DNA of 60,699 nucleotides from Streptomyces aculeolatus (lineage in GTDB: Bacteria; Actinomycetota; Actinomycetes; Streptomycetales; Streptomycetaceae): contig NZ_JAINRD010000036.1 of the NCBI RefSeq assembly GCF_020400605.1, positions 1 through 60,699 on the forward strand. The letters are read 5' to 3'. The notes below the pieces were generated by a model. The model saw nothing but the letters and a program-made list of their open reading frames with translations, was not told the DNA's origin and ran no database searches. Below are positions 50,982-58,225 of the stretch, in pieces (within the stretch, counting starts at the first letter, position 1; every line of letters begins with the position of its first letter). The translations under genes were made by a program, and so were the position numbers.

Positions 50982-52544
50982 ATGCGCGCCCGCTGGGCGA
51001 TCGCCTCCTCCGTCGCCGACCAGGGCGTGGCGGCGCTGACGAACATCGCCGTGCTGGTGGTCGCGGCGCGGGAGTCGTCGGCGGAGGGCTTCGCGGTCTT
51101 CTCCATCGTCTACATGACGTTCACCGTCGTGCTGGGCGTGCAGAGCAGCTTCGTCGGCCAGGCGCTGGTGCTGGAGCGGGACGGCGGCAAGAACGGCAAG
51201 GCCGGCGCGGGCGGTTCGGGCGCGGGGCCCGGCGGAGCCGACGCCACGACGCCGGAGGGGCCGGTCATTCCGTCCTGGGCGGAGCCCGACCCCGACGCGC
51301 CGCCCCCGCCGGCCACCGGCGTCGCGTCCGCCTGCCGGTCGGCGGTGACGTTCTCGGCGCTGTCGTCGACCGCGGTCGGCGGGGCGGCGGCGCTGCTGCT
51401 GGCGCTGGTGCCCGGCGAGCTGGCGCACGGGCTGGCCATGCTCGGCGTGGTGCTGCCCGTCGTGCTGCTGCACGACGTGCTGCGCTACTGCTTCGCCGCG
51501 CTCCGGCTGCCGCACCACGCGCTCCTCGCCGACCTGCTGCGGCTCGTCGTCGCCATCCCCGCGCTGGTGCTGCAGCCGGACGGCTCGTCCCCGGCACGGC
51601 TCATCGCCGTGTGGGGGGCCTCCGCGCTGCCCGCGCTGCTGCTCTGCCTGGCGCTGGCCGCGTACCGGCTGCGCGGCGCCCGCGGCGACTGGCGGCGGTA
51701 TCTGCGCCGGGGGCACCTGGGCCGCCGGTTCGTGGTGGAGTTCGCGGTGGGCAACGGCGCGACGCAGTTGTCGGTGATAGGGCTCGGGCTCGTCGCCAGC
51801 CAGCTCGCCGTGGGCGCGCTGCGCGGCGCCACCACGCTGTACGGGCCGATGAACGTCCTCTACAACTCGGCGACTTCCTTCGGCCCGCCGGTGATGAACC
51901 GCATCCCCAACCTGCGCAGCAAGCTCCGCTCCGCGGCCGCCCTCGCCGCCCTGCTCTCCGGCACCGCCGCCGCCTGGACGACCGTGCTCGTCCTGCTGCC
52001 CGACTCCGCCGGCCGCGAACTCCTCGGCGACACCTGGGCGTCCACGTCCTCGCTGCTGCCCGCCACGGGCAGCCAGTACGCGGGCATCGCCCTGGGCACC
52101 AGCGCGCTGCTCACGCTGCGCGTGCTGCGCCCGGAGAGCACGCTGCCGATCCAGGTCGTCTTCTCCCTGCTCTCCGTCGGCTGCATGCTCACCGGCTACG
52201 CCGCCGGGGGCGTGCTCGGCGCCGCCTGGGGCCTGTGCGCGGGTTCGGCGCTGAAGGCCGCGGCCCTGTGGCTCAGGGTCGCGGCCGTCAGCCGCTCGAT
52301 CGGCGCCGACGGCCCGGGCACCGCTGGCCCGGGCGGTCGGGGCGGTACCGGGCCGGGCGGTACCGCGGGGCCGGCCGGCGGCGCGGGGCCCGGCAGTGCC
52401 GCCGGGACCGGCAGTGCCGCCGGCGCCGCGCCCGCCACCGGGACCGCGCCCGCCGCCGGGGCCGTCACACCCGGTGCAGTCCCGGCCGCCCGGCCTCGAT
52501 CGCATAGGAAGCCGCGGTCGCGATCGGGGCGCCTTCGGTGGTGA
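50982..52544 (+). CDS. Wzx-like polysaccharide flippase
   Basis: A 520-residue membrane protein with 12 or so helices, MATE/MOP-type order: WAIASSVADQGVAALTNIAVL at the start, FVVEFAVGNGATQLSVIGLG and GATTLYGPMNVLYNSATSFG in the middle. Two low-complexity inserts are odd: a Gly/Ala/Pro-rich stretch of about 45 residues after helix 2 (about 68-110) and a C-terminal Gly/Pro/Ala tail of about 75. Its ATG follows the stop of the Wzz-like gene directly. The last 80 bases overlap the end of phoD on the other strand. It would flip lipid-linked repeat units. Confidence 0.82.
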   Translation: MRARWAIASSVADQGVAALTNIAVLVVAARESSAEGFAVFSIVYMTFTVVLGVQSSFVGQALVLERDGGKNGKAGAGGSGAGPGGADATTPEGPVIPSWAEPDPDAPPPPATGVASACRSAVTFSALSSTAVGGAAALLLALVPGELAHGLAMLGVVLPVVLLHDVLRYCFAALRLPHHALLADLLRLVVAIPALVLQPDGSSPARLIAVWGASALPALLLCLALAAYRLRGARGDWRRYLRRGHLGRRFVVEFAVGNGATQLSVIGLGLVASQLAVGALRGATTLYGPMNVLYNSATSFGPPVMNRIPNLRSKLRSAAALAALLSGTAAAWTTVLVLLPDSAGRELLGDTWASTSSLLPATGSQYAGIALGTSALLTLRVLRPESTLPIQVVFSLLSVGCMLTGYAAGGVLGAAWGLCAGSALKAAALWLRVAAVSRSIGADGPGTAGPGGRGGTGPGGTAGPAGGAGPGSAAGTGSAAGAAPATGTAPAAGAVTPGAVPAARPRSHRKPRSRSGRLRW

Positions 52545-54087
52545 TGTGCGGCACGACGCGGAAGTCCGCGCGGCACTGCTCGCGGTCCAGCGCGACGGTC
52601 ACGTAGCCGCGGCGGCCGTCGTAGAAGCGCATGTGCGGGTTGGCCTGCGTGAGCCGGTCGTAGTTCGCCGGCCGCTCGGCGCCGTTGCCGCCGCTGCTGA
52701 TGGAGGTGGCGACGATCTCGCTGGCGACGGCCGGCGCCGCCGGGTCGGCGTAGTCGCGCTTGACGTCCATCGCGTAGTGCACGTGCACGTCGCCCGTGAG
52801 GACGACGAGGTTGTCCACCCCCGCCGCCTCGGCCGCGTCCAGGAACCGGGTGCGGGCGGCGGTGTAGCCGTCCCAGGCGTCCATGCTGACGTTGTACGCC
52901 TCGATCGGCTCGCTGCGCCGCTCGGCCAGCACCACCTGCTGCGGCACGACGTTCCACCGGGCGCGCGAGTCGCGCCAGCCGTCCGCGAGCCAGTGCTCCT
53001 GCCGCTCGCCGAGCATCGTGCGCGCCGGGTCGTCCGCGTCCGGCCCCGGCGGCGCCCAGTTGCCGCCGTACGCCTGGTCGGTGCGGTACTGCCGGCCGTC
53101 GAGGACGTCGAACTGGGCCAGCGTGCCGTAGTGCAGCCGCCGGTACAGCCGCAGGTCGGCGCCGCGCGGGCGCTGCGGCCTGCGCAGCGGCTGGTTCTCC
53201 CAGTACGCCCGGTAGGCGGCGGCCCGGCGGACGAGGAACTCCTCGGGCGGCTGGTTGTCCTGGGAGACGGCGCCCGCGTAATTGTTCTCGACCTCGTGGT
53301 CGTCCCAGGTGAGTATCCAGGGGTGGGCGGCCTGGGCGGCGCGCAGGTCGGCGTCGCTGCGGTAGAGGGCGTAGCGCAGCCGGTAGTCCTCCAGCGTGAC
53401 GGTCTCGTGGTTGAAGACGTCGGGGAGGGTCCCCGCGGGGTACGCGCGGCTGCCGCCGGTGGAGGAGACGGCGCCCTCGTAGATCCAGTCGCCGAGGTGG
53501 AAGACGGCGTCGAGGTCTTCGTTCGCGAGGTGCTTGAAGGCGGTGTAGTAGCCGCCGGGGTAGTTCTGGCAGGCGATCACGCCGAAGCGCATGGACGGGT
53601 TGCGCGCGTGCTGCGGGGGTGCGGTGCTCGTACGGCCGACGGGGCTGGTCCAGCGGCCGAGTCTGAAGCGGTAGTAGTACGGGCGGCCCGGCGCCAGCCC
53701 GTCGGCTTCGGCGTGCACGGTGTGGTGGAACTCGGGGTGGGCCAACTCCCGCCCGCGCCGGGCGATGCGGCGGAAGCCCTCGTCGTGGGCGATCTCCCAG
53801 TGGACCAGGAACGGCACCGGTGGCATGCCGCCGTCGGGTTCGAACGCGGCGGGCGCGAGCCGGGTCCACAGCACCACGCCGTCGGGGGTCGGGTCGCCGG
53901 AGGCGACGCCGAGGGTGAAGGGCTCCTGGCGGACCGTCCCCGGGTCGGCCGGCTCGTCCGCGTGGGCCTGCGGCAGCCCCACGGAGAAGGCGAGTGCGGC
54001 GGCGGCACCGGTGACGGTGAGGAAGCGGCGGCGGCTCACGTGTGCCGCGGCGGCGCGGAAGGCGTCCTGCGGGTTGGGAGGCGTCAT
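52465..54087 (-). CDS. phoD: PhoD-type alkaline phosphatase/phosphodiesterase
   Basis: A 540-residue exported enzyme. The Tat signal is SRRRFLTVTGAAAALAFSVG. The mature part has the PhoD signatures GVASGDPTPDGVVLWTRL, a FGVIACQNYPGGYYTAF block, HLGDWIYEGAV, TWDDHEVENNYAG and LTGDVHVHYAMDV, which bind calcium and iron in this family. PhoD enzymes hydrolyse phosphate mono- and diesters, including teichoic-acid-like polymers, outside the cell. ATG 54087 gives the normal length; TTG 54114 is a possible longer start. Its last 80 bases overlap the flippase gene tail. Confidence 0.93.
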   Translation of the reverse strand: MTPPNPQDAFRAAAAHVSRRRFLTVTGAAAALAFSVGLPQAHADEPADPGTVRQEPFTLGVASGDPTPDGVVLWTRLAPAAFEPDGGMPPVPFLVHWEIAHDEGFRRIARRGRELAHPEFHHTVHAEADGLAPGRPYYYRFRLGRWTSPVGRTSTAPPQHARNPSMRFGVIACQNYPGGYYTAFKHLANEDLDAVFHLGDWIYEGAVSSTGGSRAYPAGTLPDVFNHETVTLEDYRLRYALYRSDADLRAAQAAHPWILTWDDHEVENNYAGAVSQDNQPPEEFLVRRAAAYRAYWENQPLRRPQRPRGADLRLYRRLHYGTLAQFDVLDGRQYRTDQAYGGNWAPPGPDADDPARTMLGERQEHWLADGWRDSRARWNVVPQQVVLAERRSEPIEAYNVSMDAWDGYTAARTRFLDAAEAAGVDNLVVLTGDVHVHYAMDVKRDYADPAAPAVASEIVATSISSGGNGAERPANYDRLTQANPHMRFYDGRRGYVTVALDREQCRADFRVVPHITTEGAPIATAASYAIEAGRPGLHRV

Positions 54088-54182
54088 GGGCGGTATTGGA
54101 ATTGCCGGGGGCAACCGCTGTCCATACCCTGTGCGTCGGCGAGGTGACGGAGCGTTGACGTCTAGTACGGATTCCAGGCGAA

Positions 54183-54211
54183 CTGACGTTCACGTGATCG
54201 CGCCATAGACT
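54183..54211 (+). promoter_or_regulatory. Promoter of the leaderless DUF4429 gene
   Basis: CTGACG (54183-54188), 17 bases, then TAGACT (54206-54211), six bases and ATG 54218. The -10 and six-base gap are the same as before map. Confidence 0.6.
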
Positions 54212-54217
54212 CGCGGT

Positions 54218-55198
54218 ATGGCCGAGGTGATCGCGAAAGACGGAACCTGGGAGTTCGACGGCGAGCTCATACGGATCGTCCCCGGCCGCGACCGGGGGGT
54301 GCACAAGCTGCGGCAGTTGCTCGGCGAGGTCGCCGTGCCGCTGCCGGCGGTGGCGGGGATCGCGTACGAACCGGGGCGCAAGGGCGGGCTGTTGCGGCTG
54401 CGGCTGCGCGACGGCGCCTGCCCCGTGCTGCGGGCCGCGGGCGGCCGGCTGCCGGAGGCGGCGAGCCCGTACCTGCTGCGCCCGGAGCGGGACCGCAGCG
54501 GGGTGGCGGAGTACTTCGCCGAGGAGGTGCGCCGGGCTCTGCTGCTGGACGAGGTGCCGGACGGGCCCGTCGACCGCTACCTGCTGCCGGGCCCGGCCGT
54601 GCCGCTGACCGCGGGCGGCATGGACGGCAGCGCCGCGTTCGACGGCGAGCAGATCCGGCTGGAGTGGAACTGGCTGGTCGACGACGTGAAGAAGCGCGTG
54701 GGGAACCGGACTTTCCCGCTGGCCGGCCTGGCGGGCGTGGAGTGGGCGGGCGGCGCGGGCCTGGAGTCGGGCGGCCTGCGGTTCCGGCCGCACGGGACGA
54801 CGGTCTTCCTCGACCCGGACAAGGACCCGCACACGCTGGCGCTGTGGGGCACGAAGAAGGAGACGGGGGCCGCGGTGCTGCTGGCGGCGGCGGTGACCGT
54901 GCGGCTGCCGCACCCCAACGCACCGGCGGACGCTCCTCCCGGCAACCCCGGGCAGGGGCCCGCGGCGCTCCCGGCGGGCGGGGCGGAGCCGGCGGACGCG
55001 GTGCCGGCGTCGCTCCGCAAGGACGCGGACCCGGAGGCGGCGGCCGTCTCGGAGGCCGCGGTTCCGGGGGACGACCACGACGCGGTGCTGCGCCGGCTGC
55101 GCGAGCTGGGCGAGTTGCACGCCGCCGGGGTACTGACGGACGAGGAGTTCGCAGCCGCAAAGCGGGCGATACTGCAGCGCATGGGCGGTAACGGCTGA
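54218..55198 (+). CDS. DUF4429 and SHOCT domain protein
   Basis: A 326-residue actinobacterial protein with two DUF4429 units (about residues 1-130 and 135-235, each PH-like beta domains starting GTWEFDGELIRI and SAAFDGEQIRLEWNW), an Ala/Pro/Asp-rich linker and a C-terminal SHOCT helix pair (LRRLRELGELHAAGVLTDEEF). SHOCT domains often promote oligomer formation. There is no signal peptide. Role unknown, though the family is very common in Streptomyces. The gene has its own leaderless promoter. Confidence 0.92.
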   Translation: MAEVIAKDGTWEFDGELIRIVPGRDRGVHKLRQLLGEVAVPLPAVAGIAYEPGRKGGLLRLRLRDGACPVLRAAGGRLPEAASPYLLRPERDRSGVAEYFAEEVRRALLLDEVPDGPVDRYLLPGPAVPLTAGGMDGSAAFDGEQIRLEWNWLVDDVKKRVGNRTFPLAGLAGVEWAGGAGLESGGLRFRPHGTTVFLDPDKDPHTLALWGTKKETGAAVLLAAAVTVRLPHPNAPADAPPGNPGQGPAALPAGGAEPADAVPASLRKDADPEAAAVSEAAVPGDDHDAVLRRLRELGELHAAGVLTDEEFAAAKRAILQRMGGNG

Positions 55199-55298
55199 CA
55201 ACACGGGGCTCCTGGCCCCTGGTTGGCGAAAACTTGGGCCGGAATTAAACGTTCTACGCTCTTCACTCCAGCCCCACTGGCCCCAATAATCGGGCCCC

Positions 55299-55655
55299 AT
55301 GACTATTTACGACTCGATCGGCGGGGAGGCGGCGGTCTCGACCGCCGTGGACAACTTCTACGACCGAGTGCTCGACGACCCGGAGCTGAAGCCGTTCTTC
55401 GACGGCATCGACGTCCAGCGCCTCAAGCGCCACCAGCGCGCCTTCATCGGCGCCGCCCTCGGCGGCCCCGGCGCGTACAACGGACGCGGCATGCGCAAGG
55501 CCCACGAGGGGCTCGGCATCACGCCGGCCCACTTCGAGCGGGTCGTCGACCACCTGACGGCCACCCTCGTCGGCCTCGGCGTACCGGACGAGACCGTGAA
55601 GACCATCGGCGGCACCCTGGAGCCCCTGCGCGCGGACATCGCCCAGGAGGCGTAG
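55299..55655 (+). CDS. Group 1 truncated hemoglobin
   Basis: A 118-residue globin with the two-on-two fold of TrHbN proteins. It starts MTIYDSIGGEAAVSTAVDNFYDRV, where the Tyr of FYDR is the B10 residue that stabilises bound oxygen; HQRAFIGAALGGP and the proximal heme histidine in KAHEGLGI follow. The related mycobacterial protein converts nitric oxide to nitrate with bound oxygen, and this is the likely role. It is a single gene with a possible -10 TACGCT near 55254; it precedes the ligase gene by 27 bases. Confidence 0.92.
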   Translation: MTIYDSIGGEAAVSTAVDNFYDRVLDDPELKPFFDGIDVQRLKRHQRAFIGAALGGPGAYNGRGMRKAHEGLGITPAHFERVVDHLTATLVGLGVPDETVKTIGGTLEPLRADIAQEA

Positions 55656-55670
55656 CGCGCACCGGGAACC

Positions 55671-55676
55671 TAACCT
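55671..55676 (+). promoter_or_regulatory. -10 box of leaderless DNA ligase gene
   Basis: TAACCT is followed by six bases and ATG 55683. The box lies just after the globin stop codon, so the ligase gene can be expressed on its own. Confidence 0.55.
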
Positions 55677-55682
55677 GCCCGC

Positions 55683-56687
55683 ATGACCGACCTCGGCGGG
55701 CTGCCGCACGTCACGCCCATGCTGGCGGTCTCCGGCAGCCTGCCGACGGCCGCCGCGGACCCCTCGTGGGCGTACGAGCTGAAGTGGGACGGCATCCGCG
55801 CCGTCGCGTACGCCCCGGGCGACGGCACGCTGACGCTGCTGACACGCAACGACAACGACGTCACCGCCCGCTACCCCGAGCTGGCCCCGCTCGGCGAGAC
55901 CCTCGCCGCGGCCGGGCACGCCTGCGTGCTCGACGGCGAGATCGTCGCGCTCGCCCCCGACGGCCGCCCCTCCTTCGGCGCGCTGCAGCGCCGCATGAAC
56001 CTCACCCGCGGCGCCGTCATCGCCCGGCTCGCCGCGGAGGTGCCGGTCGACTACATGGTGTTCGACGTGCCGTACCTCGACGGCGAGTCCACCATGCGCC
56101 TCCCGTACCGCGACCGCCGCGCGCTGCTCACCGGCCTCGGCGTCGAGGGGCCGCGCTGGCGCACTCCCCCGCACTGGGAGGGCCACGGCGCCGAGGCGTG
56201 GGAGATGACGCAGCAGTACGGACTGGAGGGGCTGCTCGCGAAGCGGCTGTCGTCGCCGTATCTCCCGGGCCGGCGCAGCGCCCTCTGGCTGAAGATCAAG
56301 AACGTCCGCACCCAGGAGGTCGTCGTCGGCGGCTGGACGGAGGGCGCGGGCAGCAGGTCGGACGCGATCGGCGGGCTGCTGATGGGCGTGTGGACGAAGG
56401 ACGGCGGCCTCGCGTACGCGGGCACGGTGGGCAGCGGCTTCTCGCGGCACGCGCTGGAGGTGCTGCGGGAGCGGCTGGCGGGGCTGGCACGGGGGACGAG
56501 CCCCTTCAAGGGCCCGGTCGCGGACCGGCACGTGCGGGCGGCGCGCGCGGTGCACTGGGTGGAGCCGGAACTGGTGGGCGAGGTGTCGTACGGGGAGTGG
56601 ACGGCGACGGGGGTGCTGCGGCACCCGGTGTGGCGGGGGCTGCGGCCGGACAAGGGACCGGAGGAGGCGAGGGGACCGGGGGCGTAG
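55683..56687 (+). CDS. ATP-dependent DNA ligase, LigD ligase-domain type
   Basis: A 334-residue stand-alone ligase equal to the ligase domain of LigD. Motif I is ELKWDGIRA with the adenylated Lys34; other nucleotidyltransferase motifs are LDGEIVAL, DVPYLDG, EGLLAKRLSSPYLPG and WLKIKN, and the C-terminal OB domain begins VVVGGWTEG. It seals breaks in non-homologous end joining. The polymerase and Ku partners are encoded 0.6-3.5 kb downstream. In many bacteria these domains are fused; here they are separate genes. Confidence 0.94.
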   Translation: MTDLGGLPHVTPMLAVSGSLPTAAADPSWAYELKWDGIRAVAYAPGDGTLTLLTRNDNDVTARYPELAPLGETLAAAGHACVLDGEIVALAPDGRPSFGALQRRMNLTRGAVIARLAAEVPVDYMVFDVPYLDGESTMRLPYRDRRALLTGLGVEGPRWRTPPHWEGHGAEAWEMTQQYGLEGLLAKRLSSPYLPGRRSALWLKIKNVRTQEVVVGGWTEGAGSRSDAIGGLLMGVWTKDGGLAYAGTVGSGFSRHALEVLRERLAGLARGTSPFKGPVADRHVRAARAVHWVEPELVGEVSYGEWTATGVLRHPVWRGLRPDKGPEEARGPGA

Positions 56688-56822
56688 CGGGGACGAGCAT
56701 CTCCGCACACCCACGCACGCACACGCGCACCCCGAGCGACCGCCGCCGGTGACGGCCGTCGGGCGATGCCACCGAATGACACCCCCGGGCGACGCCGCCG
56801 GGTGACCGCCCTCGAATCACCG

Positions 56823-56878
56823 CCCCCGGGCGGCAGCCCCCGGGCGGCAGCCCCCGGGCGGCAGCCCCCGGGCGGCAG
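56823..56878. repeat. Four tandem copies of a 14-base unit
   Basis: CCCCCGGGCGGCAG occurs four times without change or spacer. Each copy holds the self-complementary CCCGGG, so a single strand could fold into a chain of small hairpins. A looser relative of the unit lies about 35 bases earlier. Confidence 0.92.
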
Positions 56879-56923
56879 CCGGCCGCGTGCCCGGCGCCCC
56901 GAGCTCGCCGGGCACGCGGCCGG
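56879..56923. terminator. Perfect 18-base inverted repeat, bidirectional terminator
   Basis: The arms 56879-56896 and 56906-56923 are exactly complementary over 18 bases, with a nine-base loop (CCCCGAGCT). It follows the tandem repeats immediately and lies between convergent genes, so termination in both directions is the simplest role. Confidence 0.75.
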
Positions 56924-56991
56924 GGCGCGTTCGCACCGCCGCCTGGACGGCCGTGCGGAACGCGCCCGCGACCCGCAGCAGGGACCGTTCG

Positions 56992-57195
56992 CTATCCGCG
57001 GTTGCGGCGCGCACCGCGCCGCTCGACCTGCGGAGTCATCCTGCTTCGCTGCGACTTGGCTTCGTTGTGCGCCTCCATCGAGGACTGCCGCTGGGCCTCC
57101 TTGACGCGCTCGTTCCGGGCGTTCAGCGCCTCCTGGAACGCGGCGTTGCCGCCCTGCCGGTGCCTGGTGGAGTCGTGCTTGTGGTGCTTGGCCAT
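56992..57195 (-). CDS. Small basic hydrophilic protein
   Basis: A 67-residue protein starting MAKHHKHDSTRHRQGGNAAF, rich in His, Arg, Gln and Glu, predicted to be a single charged helix with a basic end (ERRGARRNRG). GAGGAGG lies about eight bases before ATG 57195. It has no recognised domain. Its place beside the end-joining genes and its charge could suit nucleic-acid binding, but this is only a guess. Confidence 0.65.
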   Translation of the reverse strand: MAKHHKHDSTRHRQGGNAAFQEALNARNERVKEAQRQSSMEAHNEAKSQRSRMTPQVERRGARRNRG

Positions 57196-57267
57196 GACCG
57201 ACGCCTCCTCGTGACCGTGGTGGCGATGTCGAACGTGTCGGTCGCTATCCACTGTCCCACGAATGGA

Positions 57268-58194
57268 CTAATCAGTCATATCCGGCAGGTCGAAGTGGTC
57301 GCCGAGCAGTGGCTCCAGCAGGTCACCGTGCGTTCCGATGCGCTCCAGCACGTCACCGGGGAGGAAGACCAGCTCGTCCGGATCGCCGCAGGCCTCCACC
57401 TCGTCCCAGGTCAGCGGGGTGGACACGGTCGGCCGGGCCTTGGCGCGCAGCACGTACGGGGCCACGGTGGTCTTCGCCCGCGAGTTCTGGCTCCAGTCGA
57501 CGAAGACCTTCCGCGGGCGCAGCTTCCGGGCCATCCGGTGCAGGATCAGCTCCGGGTGCTCCTGCTCCAGCCGCCGGGCCAGGGACTTCGCGTACGCGCT
57601 GGTGTCCTCGGCGGAGGCGGGGGCGAGGGGCACGTACAGGTGCAGGCCCTTGGAGCCGGAGGTCTTGGGCCAGGCGTCGAGCCCGTCCGCCCGGAGCGCC
57701 TCGCGCACGAGCAGCGCGGCACGGCAGCACTCGACGACGGTGGCGGGCGGGCCGGGGTCGAGGTCGAAGACGATCCGGTCGGCGAGCCGCTCGTCGGCCC
57801 TGACCGCCCCCGCGGCCTTCTTCGCGCCGGGGTCGAGGGCCTTCCACTGCGGTACGTGCAGCTCCAGCGCGGCGAGGTTCGCCGCCCAGAGCAGGGTGGG
57901 CAGGTCCTGGACGAGCACGTGGTGCACGGTGCTCCGGGTCAGCTCGACATCGACGGTGCTCACCCATTCAGGCGTGCCCGCGGGGGCGTTCTTGGCGAAG
58001 AACCGCTGCCCGTCCACGCCGTCCGGGAAACGCAGGAAGGAGGCGGCCCGGTCGCGCACGTGCGGCAGCAGGACGTCGGCGACTTGGGCGTAGTAGTGCA
58101 GCGCCTCGCCCTTGGTGAAGCCCTGCTCGGGCCACAGCACCTTGTCGAGGTTGCTGAGCTTCAGGCGGCGTCCTTCGACCTCGGTGACCGGCAT
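57268..58194 (-). CDS. LigD-type primase-polymerase for end joining
   Basis: A 308-residue stand-alone polymerase equal to the LigD polymerase domain. Metal-binding Asp144 and Asp146 lie in RIVFDLDPG, SGSKGLHLYVPL is the next core strand, and KVFVDWSQNSRAKTT carries the third aspartate and phosphate-contact residues. FFAKNAPAGTPEWV near residue 65 is also typical. It fills gaps at broken ends, often with ribonucleotides. I chose ATG 58194 because GGAGG lies eight bases ahead; upstream ATG codons would run over the Ku start. It is divergent from ku with 31 bases between. Confidence 0.93.
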   Translation of the reverse strand: MPVTEVEGRRLKLSNLDKVLWPEQGFTKGEALHYYAQVADVLLPHVRDRAASFLRFPDGVDGQRFFAKNAPAGTPEWVSTVDVELTRSTVHHVLVQDLPTLLWAANLAALELHVPQWKALDPGAKKAAGAVRADERLADRIVFDLDPGPPATVVECCRAALLVREALRADGLDAWPKTSGSKGLHLYVPLAPASAEDTSAYAKSLARRLEQEHPELILHRMARKLRPRKVFVDWSQNSRAKTTVAPYVLRAKARPTVSTPLTWDEVEACGDPDELVFLPGDVLERIGTHGDLLEPLLGDHFDLPDMTD

Positions 58195-58225
58195 ATGCTG
58201 AACCTCCGGGAGAGAGGACATATGG

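Larger units (their letters stand above)
56688..56991. other. Repeat-rich gap between convergent genes
   Basis: About 300 bases with no coding frame worth calling. It contains a 14-base unit repeated four times and a long perfect inverted repeat, both listed separately. The ligase gene and the 67-residue gene converge on it. Confidence 0.7.

Noticed and set aside
55199..55298. NsrR-type nitric oxide operator before the truncated hemoglobin gene.
   Set aside because: The region has a weak inverted repeat (GAATTAAACGTTC) but no convincing match to the known NsrR site.
56823..56878. Tandem repeats considered as a CRISPR array.
   Set aside because: The 14-base copies are contiguous with no spacers, and no cas gene is present.
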